The notes below the pieces were generated by a model. That model was not told the origin of the DNA. It did no database searches and saw nothing but the letters and a program-made list of their open reading frames with translations. A stretch of 64,000 bases of DNA from positions 5,369,501 through 5,433,500 of the forward strand of contig NZ_JAJOZB010000001.1 in the NCBI RefSeq assembly GCF_023701745.1, given 5' to 3'. The translations under genes and the position numbers were made by a program. The stretch is from Streptomyces sp. RKAG293. GTDB taxonomy: Bacteria > Actinomycetota > Actinomycetes > Streptomycetales > Streptomycetaceae. Shown here piece by piece: positions 1 to 7,565 of the stretch. Numbering within the stretch: position 1 is the first letter of the stretch; each line of letters begins with the position of its first letter.

Positions 1-265
1 CGTCGGCTACCGCGTCCAGGCGAAGGGCTCCAATCTGGAGTTCGCCCTGGGCTACAGCCACCCCGTCGTGATCGAGCCGCCGGAGGGCATCTCGTTCAAG
101 GTGGAGTCGCCGACCAAGCTGAGTGTCGAGGGAATCGACAAGCAGAAGGTCGGCGAGGTAGCCGCGAACATCCGCAAGCTGCGGAAGCCCGACCCGTACA
201 AGGGCAAGGGTGTTAAGTACGCGGGCGAAGTCATCCGCCGCAAGGTCGGAAAGGCTGGTAAGTAG
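1..265 (+). CDS. rplF: 50S ribosomal protein L6 (3' part)
   Basis: This is the C-terminal part of large-subunit protein L6, which sits near the factor-binding region of the 50S subunit. The open frame is already running at the left edge (first whole codon at base 2), so the 5' end lies outside the window. The stop is TAG at 263-265. The segments VGYRVQAKG and LGYSHPV are typical of the second L6 domain, and the tail is the usual Lys/Arg-rich one. rplR starts 2 nt after the stop, as expected in the spc operon. Confidence 0.95.
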   Translation, partial: VGYRVQAKGSNLEFALGYSHPVVIEPPEGISFKVESPTKLSVEGIDKQKVGEVAANIRKLRKPDPYKGKGVKYAGEVIRRKVGKAGK

Positions 266-267
266 CC

Positions 268-651
268 ATGGCATACGGTGTAAAAATCGCCAAGGGCAAG
301 GCTTACAAGGGCGCGGCTCTCAAGCGTCGCCACATCCGCGTCCGCAAGCGGATCTCGGGCACGGAGGCGCGTCCGCGTCTCGTCGTGACCAGGTCCAACC
401 GCGGCATCGTGGCGCAGGTCATCGACGACCTCGCGGGGCACACCCTCGCGTCGGCGTCGACCCTCGACCCGTCCATCCGTGGCGGCGAAGGCGACAAGTC
501 CTCCAAGGCGAAGCAGGTCGGCCAGCTCGTGGCCGAGCGTGCCAAGGCCGCGGGTATTGAGACTGTCGTATTCGACCGTGGCGGCAATCAGTACGCAGGG
601 CGCATTGCCGCCCTTGCGGACGCCGCCCGCGAAGCCGGACTCGAGTTCTGA
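268..651 (+). CDS. rplR: 50S ribosomal protein L18
   Basis: L18 (127 aa) binds 5S rRNA in the central protuberance of the 50S subunit. The N-terminus is strongly basic (residues about 5-35), followed by the compact L18 fold, and the protein ends in the family's usual EAGLEF. The ATG lies 2 nt after the rplF stop, so the two genes are probably translationally coupled. Length is normal for actinobacteria. Only the reading frame shared with rplF and rpsE in this operon gives a recognisable protein here. Confidence 0.97.
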   Translation: MAYGVKIAKGKAYKGAALKRRHIRVRKRISGTEARPRLVVTRSNRGIVAQVIDDLAGHTLASASTLDPSIRGGEGDKSSKAKQVGQLVAERAKAAGIETVVFDRGGNQYAGRIAALADAAREAGLEF

Positions 652-694
652 GTTCGTCCCGCAGCTAGCGGATCAACGAAGAGAGGTAATTCCA

Positions 695-1297
695 ATGGCT
701 GGACCCCAGCGCCGCGGCAGCGGTGCCGGTGGCGGCGAGCGGCGTGACCGTAAGTCTGGGCGGGACGGCCAGCAGGCCGAGAAGACCGCCTACGTCGAGC
801 GTGTTGTCGCGATCAACCGCGTCGCCAAGGTAGTCAAGGGTGGTCGTCGCTTCAGCTTCACCGCGCTGGTCGTGGTGGGCGATGGTGACGGCACCGTCGG
901 TGTCGGTTATGGCAAGGCCAAGGAAGTTCCGGCCGCCATCGCCAAGGGTGTCGAGGAAGCGAAGAAGAACTTCTTCAAGGTTCCCCGCATCCAGGGCACC
1001 ATTCCTCACCCGATCCAGGGCGAGAAGGCCGCGGGCGTCGTTCTGCTCAAGCCTGCTTCCCCCGGTACCGGTGTTATCGCCGGTGGCCCGGTGCGCGCCG
1101 TACTCGAGTGCGCCGGTATCCACGACGTGCTGTCCAAGAGCCTCGGCTCGGACAACGCGATCAACATCGTGCACGCCACGGTGGCCGCGCTTCAGGGCCT
1201 TCAGCGCCCCGAGGAGATCGCCGCCCGTCGTGGCCTGCCGCTGGAGGACGTCGCGCCCGCAGCTCTGCTGCGTGCACGTGCCGGGGTGGGTGCCTGA
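695..1297 (+). CDS. rpsE: 30S ribosomal protein S5
   Basis: S5 (200 aa) takes part in decoding accuracy and 30S assembly. The frame stays open upstream into rplR, but the ATG at 695 is chosen because GAGAGG at 681-686 is a good ribosome binding site and the protein then begins MAGPQRRG. A Gly/Arg-rich N-terminal extension of about 30 residues precedes the dsRNA-binding-like domain (KVVKGGRRFSF), and the C-terminal S5 domain carries GTGVIAGG. The stop overlaps the rpmD start in TGATG. Confidence 0.96.
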   Translation: MAGPQRRGSGAGGGERRDRKSGRDGQQAEKTAYVERVVAINRVAKVVKGGRRFSFTALVVVGDGDGTVGVGYGKAKEVPAAIAKGVEEAKKNFFKVPRIQGTIPHPIQGEKAAGVVLLKPASPGTGVIAGGPVRAVLECAGIHDVLSKSLGSDNAINIVHATVAALQGLQRPEEIAARRGLPLEDVAPAALLRARAGVGA

Positions 1298-1479
1298 TGG
1301 CTCGCCTCAAGGTCACGCAGATCAAGTCCTACATCGGTAGCAAGCAGAACCACCGTGACACCCTGCGTTCGCTCGGGCTCAAGCGCCTGAACGACGTGGT
1401 GGTCAAGGAGGACCGTCCGGAGATTCGCGGAATGGTCCAGACCGTCCGCCACCTCGTCACGGTCGAGGAGGTTGACTGA
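1297..1479 (+). CDS. rpmD: 50S ribosomal protein L30
   Basis: L30 is a 60-residue ribosomal protein with a ferredoxin-like fold. The protein begins MARLKVTQIKS and contains the family hallmark IGSKQNHRDTLRSLGL. Its ATG shares the A of the rpsE stop codon (TGATG), a classic translational coupling. The stop is followed after one base by the rplO start, which uses the ribosome binding site embedded in the rpmD 3' end. Confidence 0.96.
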   Translation: MARLKVTQIKSYIGSKQNHRDTLRSLGLKRLNDVVVKEDRPEIRGMVQTVRHLVTVEEVD

Positions 1480-1480
1480 C

Positions 1481-1945
1481 ATGGGTGCTGAGAACCCGCA
1501 GAACCCGCTGAAGGTCCACAACCTGCGTCCCGCCCCGGGTGCCAAGACCGCCAAGACCCGTGTGGGTCGTGGCGAGGCGTCCAAGGGTAAGACCGCTGGT
1601 CGTGGTACCAAGGGCACCAAGGCCCGTTACCAGGTTCCGGCTCGCTTTGAGGGTGGGCAGATGCCCCTCCACATGCGCCTGCCGAAGCTCAAGGGCTTCA
1701 AGAACCCGTTCCGCGTCGAGTTCCAGGTCGTGAACCTGGACAAGCTCACCGCCCTCTACCCCGAGGGTGGAGAGGTCACGGTGGCCGATCTGGTCGCCAA
1801 GGGCGCGGTACGTAAGAACCAGCTCGTCAAGGTGCTCGGCACCGGCGAGATCACCGTGGCGCTGCAGGTTTCGGTTGACGCCGTCTCCGGCTCCGCCAAG
1901 GAGAAGATCGCTGCTGCCGGCGGCACCGTCACCGAGCTCATCTGA
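1481..1945 (+). CDS. rplO: 50S ribosomal protein L15
   Basis: L15 (154 aa) is a late assembly protein of the 50S subunit. The ATG at 1481 is preferred over an in-frame TTG at 1472 because AGGAGG at 1467-1472 then sits at a normal distance. The Gly/Arg/Lys-rich N-terminus (VGRGEASKGKTAGRGTKG) and the FEGGQMPLHMRLPKLKGF segment are diagnostic of L15. It is the last gene of this operon segment. In E. coli secY follows directly, whereas here 316 nt with a hairpin and a candidate promoter separate them. Confidence 0.96.
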   Translation: MGAENPQNPLKVHNLRPAPGAKTAKTRVGRGEASKGKTAGRGTKGTKARYQVPARFEGGQMPLHMRLPKLKGFKNPFRVEFQVVNLDKLTALYPEGGEVTVADLVAKGAVRKNQLVKVLGTGEITVALQVSVDAVSGSAKEKIAAAGGTVTELI

Positions 1946-1971
1946 GTCTCGGCGACTGCTGCTGACAGCGA

Positions 1972-2015
1972 CTGAATCGGGCCCGTTCCTCCTCGGAGGG
2001 ACGGGCCCGATTCGG
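1972..2015 (+). terminator. Hairpin after rplO
   Basis: Arms 1974-1986 and 2001-2013 are perfectly complementary over 13 bp, and flanking bases extend the stem slightly. The hairpin begins about 27 nt after the rplO stop. There is no T-tract, as is common for Streptomyces terminators. It may fully end the spc operon or only reduce read-through into secY. Confidence 0.7.
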
Positions 2016-2101
2016 TAGCGGGCACCCAAGGACATACCGCGCAAGTACGACTCTGTCGTGTCTCTACCGGGTGGCGATCGCCAACTGGGGGAGACACGCG
2101 C

Positions 2102-2131
2102 TTCATACGGACCGCCACGCGCTGTTAGAGT
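2102..2131 (+). promoter_or_regulatory. Candidate secY promoter
   Basis: TTCATA at 2102-2107 and TAGAGT at 2126-2131 are separated by 18 nt, resembling a principal-sigma promoter (TTGACA / TAGAAT type). It lies in the 316-nt gap between rplO and secY, downstream of the rplO hairpin, and would leave a leader of about 120 nt. A short stem (2057-2064 with 2091-2098) lies just upstream. The rest of the gap shows no gene. Confidence 0.5.
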
Positions 2132-2261
2132 CCGTTGGGTCGACTGGCGAAACTGCCCGCAGACTGTCCTCGCGCCCCATCCCGGCCGGTGATCCGCCGT
2201 CCGTGACAGACCATCTCGACCGACCCTTCCGCCCTGCTGCGCGGAAGGTGCAGGAGGCACC

Positions 2262-3575
2262 GTGCTCACCGCGTTCGCCCAGGCGTTCAAAACGCCTGAC
2301 CTGCGCAAGAAGCTGCTGTTCACGCTGGGCATCATGGTGCTGTTCCGGCTCGGGGCGCACGTCCCGGTGCCAGGGGTGGACTACAAGGTCGTCAACGCGT
2401 GCATCAAGGACGCGGGCGGCGGGCAGGGCCTCTTCAGCCTGGTCAACCTCTTCAGCGGTGGTGCACTGCTCCAGCTGACCATCTTCGCGCTCGGGATCAT
2501 GCCGTACATCACGGCGAGCATCATCCTGCAGCTGCTGACCGTGGTGATCCCACGCCTCGAAGCCCTCAAGAAGGAGGGCCAGGCGGGCACCGCGAAGATC
2601 ACGCAGTACACCCGATACCTGACCGTGGCGCTGGCGATCCTGCAGGGCACCGGCCTGGTGGCCACCGCCCGCGGCGGCAGCCTCTTCTCCAGCTGCACCC
2701 AGCGCTACGACATCATCTCCAGCAAGTCGATCTTCACCACCGTCACGATGGTGGTCACGATGACCGCCGGTACCGTGATGATCATGTGGCTCGGCGAGCT
2801 CATCACCGACCGCGGCATCGGCAACGGTATGTCGATCCTGATGTTCGTCTCGATCGCGGCCGGCTTCCCGGGCGCCCTGTGGTCCATCAAGAGCTCCGGC
2901 AAGATCATGGGCGGCTGGTTCGAGTTCTTCGTCGTCATCCTGATCGGCCTGGTGATGGTGGCCCTTGTGGTCTTCGTCGAACAGGCGCAACGCAGGATCC
3001 CGGTGCAGTACGCGAAGCGCATGATCGGCCGGCGGTCCTACGGCGGAACGTCCACGTATATCCCGCTCAAGGTGAACCAGGCGGGTGTGATTCCCGTCAT
3101 CTTCGCCTCGTCGTTGCTCTACATTCCGGCCCTTGTCGTTCAGTTCAGCGGGTCGACAGCACCGTGGGCCCAGTGGGTCAGCGTCAACCTGACCAAGGGC
3201 GATCACCCCGCCTACCTGGCCGCTTACTTCCTGTTGATCGTCTTCTTCGCCTTCTTCTACGTCGCGATCTCGTTCAACCCCGAGGAAGTCGCCGACAATA
3301 TGAAGAAGTATGGTGGCTTCATCCCGGGTATCCGGGCCGGTCGACCTACTGCTGAATACCTGAGCTACGTGTTGAACAGGATCACGTGGCCGGGATCGCT
3401 GTATCTGGGGCTCATCGCTCTCGTTCCCACCGTTGCCATCGCCTTGTTCAACGGCAGCACCAACTTCCCGTTCGGCGGGACCAGCATCCTGATCATCGTG
3501 GGTGTCGGCCTGGAGACCGTGAAACAGATCGAGAGCCAGCTCCAGCAGCGCAACTACGAAGGGTTCCTCCGCTGA
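2262..3575 (+). CDS. secY: Protein translocase subunit SecY
   Basis: SecY (437 aa) forms the protein-conducting channel of the Sec translocon in the cytoplasmic membrane, with SecE and SecG. The sequence has about ten hydrophobic segments, starting with FTLGIMVLFRLGAHVPVPG, the region that precedes the plug. It contains IMPYITASIILQLL (helix 2), and its length is normal for actinobacteria. The GTG start at 2262 follows AGGAGG at 2252-2257. The stop overlaps the adk start, giving the conserved secY-adk-map order. Confidence 0.97.
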   Translation: MLTAFAQAFKTPDLRKKLLFTLGIMVLFRLGAHVPVPGVDYKVVNACIKDAGGGQGLFSLVNLFSGGALLQLTIFALGIMPYITASIILQLLTVVIPRLEALKKEGQAGTAKITQYTRYLTVALAILQGTGLVATARGGSLFSSCTQRYDIISSKSIFTTVTMVVTMTAGTVMIMWLGELITDRGIGNGMSILMFVSIAAGFPGALWSIKSSGKIMGGWFEFFVVILIGLVMVALVVFVEQAQRRIPVQYAKRMIGRRSYGGTSTYIPLKVNQAGVIPVIFASSLLYIPALVVQFSGSTAPWAQWVSVNLTKGDHPAYLAAYFLLIVFFAFFYVAISFNPEEVADNMKKYGGFIPGIRAGRPTAEYLSYVLNRITWPGSLYLGLIALVPTVAIALFNGSTNFPFGGTSILIIVGVGLETVKQIESQLQQRNYEGFLR

Positions 3576-4234
3576 TGCGAATCGTCCTCGTCGGGCCGCC
3601 TGGGGCCGGCAAGGGTACGCAGGCTGCGTTCCTCGCCAAGAACCTGTCGATCCCGCACATCTCGACGGGCGACCTCTTCCGCGCGAACATCAGCCAGGGC
3701 ACCGCCCTGGGCAAGCAGGCGAAGTCCTACATGGACGCCGGCAACCTGGTGCCCGACGAAGTGACCATCGGGATGGCGAAGGACCGGCTTGACGAGCCGG
3801 ACACCGAGGGCGGCTTCCTGCTCGACGGATTCCCGCGCAACGTGCACCAGGCCGAGGCGCTCGACGCCTATCTGGTCGAGCGCGGTATCGCGCTCGACGG
3901 GGTCCTGGACCTGGAGGTCCCGGAGGACGAGGTCGTCAAGCGGATCGCCGGCCGGCGTACCTGCCGCCTCGACTCGGCGCACACCTTCCACATCACGTAC
4001 AAGCAGCCCAAGGTCGAGGGCGTCTGCGACGAGTGCGGCGGCGAGCTCTACCAGCGGGACGACGACTCCGAGGCGACCGTGCGCAACCGCCTCGCCGTCT
4101 ACCACCGCGAGACCGAGCCGATCATCGACTACTACAAGCAGCAGGACCTGGTGGCGACGATCTCGGCGCTCGGTCCGGTCGCGGAAGTCACCCAGCGGGC
4201 GATGGACGCACTGAAGAGCAACAAGAGCGCGTAG
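3575..4234 (+). CDS. adk: Adenylate kinase
   Basis: Adenylate kinase (219 aa) interconverts ATP + AMP and 2 ADP in the cytosol. The P-loop GPPGAGKGT is at residues 7-15, the AMP-binding segments are STGDLFR and LLDGFPRN, and the long-type LID domain holds Cys and His residues (CRLDSAH followed by CDECGG). That pattern is consistent with a zinc-binding LID whose ligand set differs from the four-Cys form. The ATG overlaps the secY stop (TGATG). A strong hairpin follows before map. Confidence 0.97.
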   Translation: MRIVLVGPPGAGKGTQAAFLAKNLSIPHISTGDLFRANISQGTALGKQAKSYMDAGNLVPDEVTIGMAKDRLDEPDTEGGFLLDGFPRNVHQAEALDAYLVERGIALDGVLDLEVPEDEVVKRIAGRRTCRLDSAHTFHITYKQPKVEGVCDECGGELYQRDDDSEATVRNRLAVYHRETEPIIDYYKQQDLVATISALGPVAEVTQRAMDALKSNKSA

Positions 4235-4253
4235 TACCCACACGTACACAGGT

Positions 4254-4284
4254 CGGCCGCGGTGCCCAGGTGGCACCGCGGCCG
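4254..4284 (+). terminator. Hairpin between adk and map
   Basis: Arms 4254-4266 and 4272-4284 are perfectly complementary over 13 bp with a 5-nt loop, 20 nt after the adk stop. The sequence beyond is moderately T-containing (GTACTGTTTG). It should attenuate transcription between adk and map, which then start only 41 nt apart. Confidence 0.7.
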
Positions 4285-4324
4285 TACTGTTTGAGTGACG
4301 ACTTTTTCAGAGAGGGCCACAGGC

Positions 4325-5161
4325 ATGGTCGAGATCAAGACCCCGGAGCAGATCGCCAAGATGCGCGAGGCGGGGTTGGTCGTCGCGGCCATCCACCGGG
4401 CGTGCGGCGAGGCCGCGGTTCCGGGCGTGAGCACCAAGGAGCTCGACGAGATCGCCGCGAAGGTGATCGCCGAGCACGGTGCCAAGCCGAACTTCCTCGG
4501 ATACGGCGGCTTCACCGGCAACATCTGCACCTCGGTCAACGATGTCGTGGTGCACGGCATCCCGGACCGGGAGACCGTCCTGAAGGACGGCGACCTCATC
4601 TCCATCGACGCGGGCGCCATCATCGACGGCTGGCACGGCGACGCGGCCTTCACGGCCTTCGTGGGCACCGGTCACGCTCCGGAGCTCATCGAGCTGAGCC
4701 GGGTGACCGAGGAGTCCATGTGGGCCGGTATCGCCGCGATGAAGAAGGGCAACCGGCTCTCCGACGTCTCGGCGGCGATCGAGGGGTACATCCGCCGCCA
4801 GCCGCGGCCGGCCTCCGGCAAGTACGGCATCGTCGAGGAGTACGGCGGCCACGGCATCGGCTCCGAGATGCACATGGACCCGCATCTGCTGAACTACGTC
4901 AACAAGAAGCGCGGCCGGGGCATGAAGCTGGTGCCGGGCGTCTGCCTGGCCATCGAGCCGATGGTCACCCTCGGCACCCCGCACACCCACGTCCTCGAGG
5001 ACGAGTGGACGGTCAAGAGCGACGACGGGTCCTGGTCCAGTCACTGGGAGCACTCGATCGCGCTGACCGAGCAGGGCCCGCTGGTGCTCACCGCCGTCGA
5101 CGGCGGCAAGGCGAAGCTGGCGGAGTACGGGATCACGGCGGCCCCCGACCCGCTGGCGTGA
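4325..5161 (+). CDS. map: Type I methionine aminopeptidase
   Basis: This enzyme (278 aa) removes the initiator methionine from nascent proteins and needs two divalent metals. Metal-ligand motifs are in order: the two Asp in IDAGAIIDGWHGDAA, the His in GGHGIG, the Glu in AIEPM and the Glu of the final EQGPLVLT. The start is set at the ATG at 4325, preceded by AGAGAGGGCCACAGGC. An in-frame GTG at 4295 would add a segment that does not look like the family N-terminus. Streptomyces genomes usually carry further map paralogues elsewhere. Confidence 0.95.
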   Translation: MVEIKTPEQIAKMREAGLVVAAIHRACGEAAVPGVSTKELDEIAAKVIAEHGAKPNFLGYGGFTGNICTSVNDVVVHGIPDRETVLKDGDLISIDAGAIIDGWHGDAAFTAFVGTGHAPELIELSRVTEESMWAGIAAMKKGNRLSDVSAAIEGYIRRQPRPASGKYGIVEEYGGHGIGSEMHMDPHLLNYVNKKRGRGMKLVPGVCLAIEPMVTLGTPHTHVLEDEWTVKSDDGSWSSHWEHSIALTEQGPLVLTAVDGGKAKLAEYGITAAPDPLA

Positions 5162-5225
5162 GCCGCGGAGGGTCGTCGGATGCTGTTGGGCCGGGTGGAG
5201 TAACGATCACCCAACGTGGGCATCT

Positions 5226-5249
5226 ACCCCGGATTCGTCATTCCGGGGT
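5226..5249 (+). terminator. Hairpin after map
   Basis: Arms 5226-5233 and 5242-5249 form a perfect 8-bp GC-rich stem with an 8-nt loop, about 65 nt after the map stop. It lies just before the infA leader and probably ends the secY-adk-map unit. Confidence 0.5.
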
Positions 5250-5257
5250 GCCTGCCG

Positions 5258-5263
5258 TAGACT
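5258..5263 (+). promoter_or_regulatory. Possible infA promoter -10 box
   Basis: TAGACT lies between the map hairpin and infA, in the right place for the promoter of the infA-rpoA operon. No convincing -35 box is visible 17-18 nt upstream. The leader to infA would be about 75 nt. Confidence 0.35.
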
Positions 5264-5342
5264 GACACGTCGGCTCATGTATACCCGCATGTCTGCGTGA
5301 TTTACCTGAGCCGATCAAGGTAGCCGATTCGAAGGGCGAAGC

Positions 5343-5564
5343 GTGGCCAAGAAGCAAGGTGCCATCGAAATCGAGGGCACCGTGATCGAGTCTCTCCCGA
5401 ACGCGATGTTCCGGGTAGAGCTCCAGAACGGTCACAAGGTCCTCGCGCACATCAGCGGCAAGATGCGTATGCACTACATCCGCATCCTTCCCGATGACAG
5501 GGTCGTTGTGGAGCTGTCTCCCTACGACTTGACGCGCGGACGGATCGTCTACCGCTACAAGTAG
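5343..5564 (+). CDS. infA: Translation initiation factor IF-1
   Basis: IF-1 (73 aa) is an S1/OB-fold protein that occupies the ribosomal A site during initiation. The whole sequence is typical: MAKKQGAIEIEGTVIESLPN at the start, HKVLAHISGKMRMHYIRI in the middle and a basic RGRIVYRYK end. The GTG at 5343 follows GAAGGGCGAAGC. It is the first gene of the infA-rpmJ-rpsM-rpsK-rpsD-rpoA-rplQ run. Confidence 0.97.
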   Translation: MAKKQGAIEIEGTVIESLPNAMFRVELQNGHKVLAHISGKMRMHYIRILPDDRVVVELSPYDLTRGRIVYRYK

Positions 5565-5623
5565 ATCTCGCTGCTGCCCCGCTCCCGTGGGGCGATGGCA
5601 CGACCCGGAGAACCTGACATCAC

Positions 5624-5737
5624 ATGAAGGTCAAGCCGAGCGTCAAGAAGATCTGCGACAAGTGCAAGGTGATCCGCCGTCACGGTCGGGTCATGGTCAT
5701 CTGCGACAACCTGCGCCACAAGCAGCGCCAGGGCTGA
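5624..5737 (+). CDS. rpmJ: 50S ribosomal protein L36 (zinc-ribbon form)
   Basis: L36 is a 37-residue ribosomal protein, MKVKPSVKKICDKCK onward, ending RHKQRQG with TGA at 5735-5737. Cys11, Cys14, Cys27 and His32 give the zinc-binding set, so this is the C+ form. Streptomycetes often have a second, zinc-independent copy under Zur control elsewhere. The gene lies in its conserved place between infA and rpsM. Confidence 0.97.
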   Translation: MKVKPSVKKICDKCKVIRRHGRVMVICDNLRHKQRQG

Positions 5738-5796
5738 CGCACGACCTGCAACTCGCAGTTCTTCCCGCGACGCACACACAGTAATTACGCAGTCAC

Positions 5797-5816
5797 CCGT
5801 CCCGGTACGCCGGGAC
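5797..5816 (+). other. Short hairpin between rpmJ and rpsM
   Basis: Arms 5797-5804 and 5809-5816 are perfectly complementary over 8 bp with a 4-nt loop, in the 173-nt gap between rpmJ and rpsM. It could be a leader structure for rpsM or a weak attenuator. In other bacteria S4 regulates this operon through an RNA structure near rpsM, but no specific match to such an element was recognised here. Confidence 0.35.
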
Positions 5817-5910
5817 GACACCTTCGGCGGGGGCCGAGGACCCGGAACGTACCTCGTACGGCGGCCGGGAACGGTACTGCGGAAGACCTCCGAATCAACA
5901 GGAGCCATGA

Positions 5911-6291
5911 ATGGCACGCCTTTCCGGCGTTGACCTCCCGCGTGAGAAGCGCGTGGAGATCGCCCTCACCTACGTCTTCGGCATCGGTCGCACCCGTGCC
6001 CAGGAGACCCTGAAGAACACTGGTGTGAACCCCGACATCCGCGTTCGCGACCTTGCCGAGGAAGACCTCGTCAAGCTCCGCGACTACGTGGACGCCAACT
6101 TCAAGACCGAGGGTGACCTCCGTCGCGAGGTGCAGGCCGACATCCGCCGCAAGGTGGAGATCGGCTGCTACCAGGGTCTGCGTCACCGTCGTGGCCTTCC
6201 GGTCCACGGTCAGCGCACGCACACCAACGCTCGTACCCGTAAGGGTCCGCGTCGCGCCATCGCCGGTAAGAAGAAGCCGGGCAAGAAGTAG
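5911..6291 (+). CDS. rpsM: 30S ribosomal protein S13
   Basis: S13 (126 aa) sits in the 30S head and contacts the 50S subunit and P-site tRNA. Recognisable features are the N-terminal MARLSGVDLPREKRVEIALTY, the helix-hairpin-helix-like GIGRTRAQE and the basic tail with RHRRGLPVHGQRTHTNARTR and a lysine-rich end. ATG 5911 follows AGGAG at 5900-5904. An ATG at 5907 is in a different frame and is ignored. Confidence 0.97.
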   Translation: MARLSGVDLPREKRVEIALTYVFGIGRTRAQETLKNTGVNPDIRVRDLAEEDLVKLRDYVDANFKTEGDLRREVQADIRRKVEIGCYQGLRHRRGLPVHGQRTHTNARTRKGPRRAIAGKKKPGKK

Positions 6292-6390
6292 TCCTAGCGG
6301 ACGCAACTGCGGTGCCGCCGGGGGGCGACCCCGGATCTCCGCAGAAGAAAGCGGTTCGCTCAGGACCGACCACCTCCACGGGAGTAATAC

Positions 6391-6795
6391 ATGCCTCCGA
6401 AGGGCCGTCAGGGCGCAGTCAAGAAGGTGCGCCGCAAGGAAAAGAAGAACGTCGCTCATGGGCACGCCCACATCAAGAGCACGTTCAACAACACGATCGT
6501 CTCGATCACGGACCCCTCGGGCAACGTGATCGCTTGGGCCTCTGCCGGCCATGTCGGCTTCAAGGGCTCGCGCAAGTCGACTCCGTTCGCCGCGCAGATG
6601 GCCGCCGAATCGGCTGCCCGTCGCGCGCAGGAGCACGGCATGCGCAAGGTCGACGTCTTCGTCAAGGGTCCCGGCTCCGGCCGTGAGACCGCGATCCGCT
6701 CCCTCCAGGCCACTGGCCTCGAGGTCGGCTCGATTCAGGACGTCACCCCCACTCCGCACAACGGATGCCGCCCGCCCAAGCGCCGCCGCGTCTGA
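6391..6795 (+). CDS. rpsK: 30S ribosomal protein S11
   Basis: S11 (134 aa) lies on the 30S platform near the E site. Hallmarks are HGHAHIKSTFNNTIVSI, the GPGSGRETAIR segment and the invariant C-terminal TPTPHNGCRPPKRRRV. The ATG at 6391 follows GGGAGTAATAC. The gene lies between rpsM and rpsD as in most bacteria. Confidence 0.97.
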   Translation: MPPKGRQGAVKKVRRKEKKNVAHGHAHIKSTFNNTIVSITDPSGNVIAWASAGHVGFKGSRKSTPFAAQMAAESAARRAQEHGMRKVDVFVKGPGSGRETAIRSLQATGLEVGSIQDVTPTPHNGCRPPKRRRV

Positions 6796-6821
6796 CCACC
6801 TGAAGTAGGAGACAAGACAAT

Positions 6822-7448
6822 ATGGCGCGTTACACCGGGGCCGACTGCAAGCGTTGCCGTCGGGAGAAGCAGAAGCTGTTCCTCAAGGGCAGCAAGTGCG
6901 AGAGCGCAAAGTGCCCGATCGAGATCCGTCCTTACCCCCCGGGTGAGCACGGCCGCGGGCGCACCAAGGACAGCGAGTACCTCCTTCAGCTTCGCGAGAA
7001 GCAGAAGTGTGCCCGTATCTACGGTGTACTCGAGAAGCAGTTCGTGAACTACTACAAGGAAGCGAACCAGAAGTCCGGCAAGACCGGTGAGAACCTTCTG
7101 CGCATCCTTGAGATCCGTCTCGACAACGTGGTCTACCGGGCCGGCTTCGCCAAGTCCCGTGACCACGCCCGTCAGCTGGTTCGTCACGGACACATCACCG
7201 TGAACGGCCGCAAGACCGACATCCCGTCGGCTCGCGTGGCTGTGAACGACATCGTCGAGGTTCGTGAGTCCTCGCGTCAGATGACCCCGTTCGTGGTCGC
7301 TGCCGCCGAGGCCGGCGAGAAGACCGTGCCCGCGTGGCTCGAGTCGATCCCGTCGAAGCTCCGGATCCTCGTGCACTCGCTGCCCGAGCGGCCTGTTATC
7401 GACACGCAGGTCCAGGAGCAGCTGATCGTGGAGCTCTACTCCAAGTAG
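6822..7448 (+). CDS. rpsD: 30S ribosomal protein S4 (zinc-finger form)
   Basis: S4 (208 aa) nucleates 30S body assembly. Cys9, Cys12, Cys26 and Cys31 form the N-terminal zinc-finger set found in the C+ type of S4. The S4 RNA-binding domain is recognisable at about residues 97-160 (DNVVYRAGFAKSRDHARQLV, HITVNG). The N-terminus begins MARYTGADCKRCRREK. A hairpin and a 117-nt gap separate it from rpoA. Confidence 0.97.
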   Translation: MARYTGADCKRCRREKQKLFLKGSKCESAKCPIEIRPYPPGEHGRGRTKDSEYLLQLREKQKCARIYGVLEKQFVNYYKEANQKSGKTGENLLRILEIRLDNVVYRAGFAKSRDHARQLVRHGHITVNGRKTDIPSARVAVNDIVEVRESSRQMTPFVVAAAEAGEKTVPAWLESIPSKLRILVHSLPERPVIDTQVQEQLIVELYSK

Positions 7449-7462
7449 TAGTGGCTCAGCGA

Positions 7463-7510
7463 TACGGGCGGTACGACCTCGGGGGGACCCCTGGGGCCGT
7501 ACCGCCCGTA
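7463..7510 (+). terminator. Hairpin between rpsD and rpoA
   Basis: Arms 7463-7475 and 7498-7510 are perfectly complementary over 13 bp, with a GC-rich 22-nt interior. It begins 15 nt after the rpsD stop and may serve as an attenuator that sets the rpoA-rplQ level relative to the ribosomal genes, or as an RNA-processing site. Confidence 0.55.
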
Positions 7511-7565
7511 CCCTTGCAGTACCCCTCGGCATCAAATAGCGGATGCCGATGACTGGAGGAACATC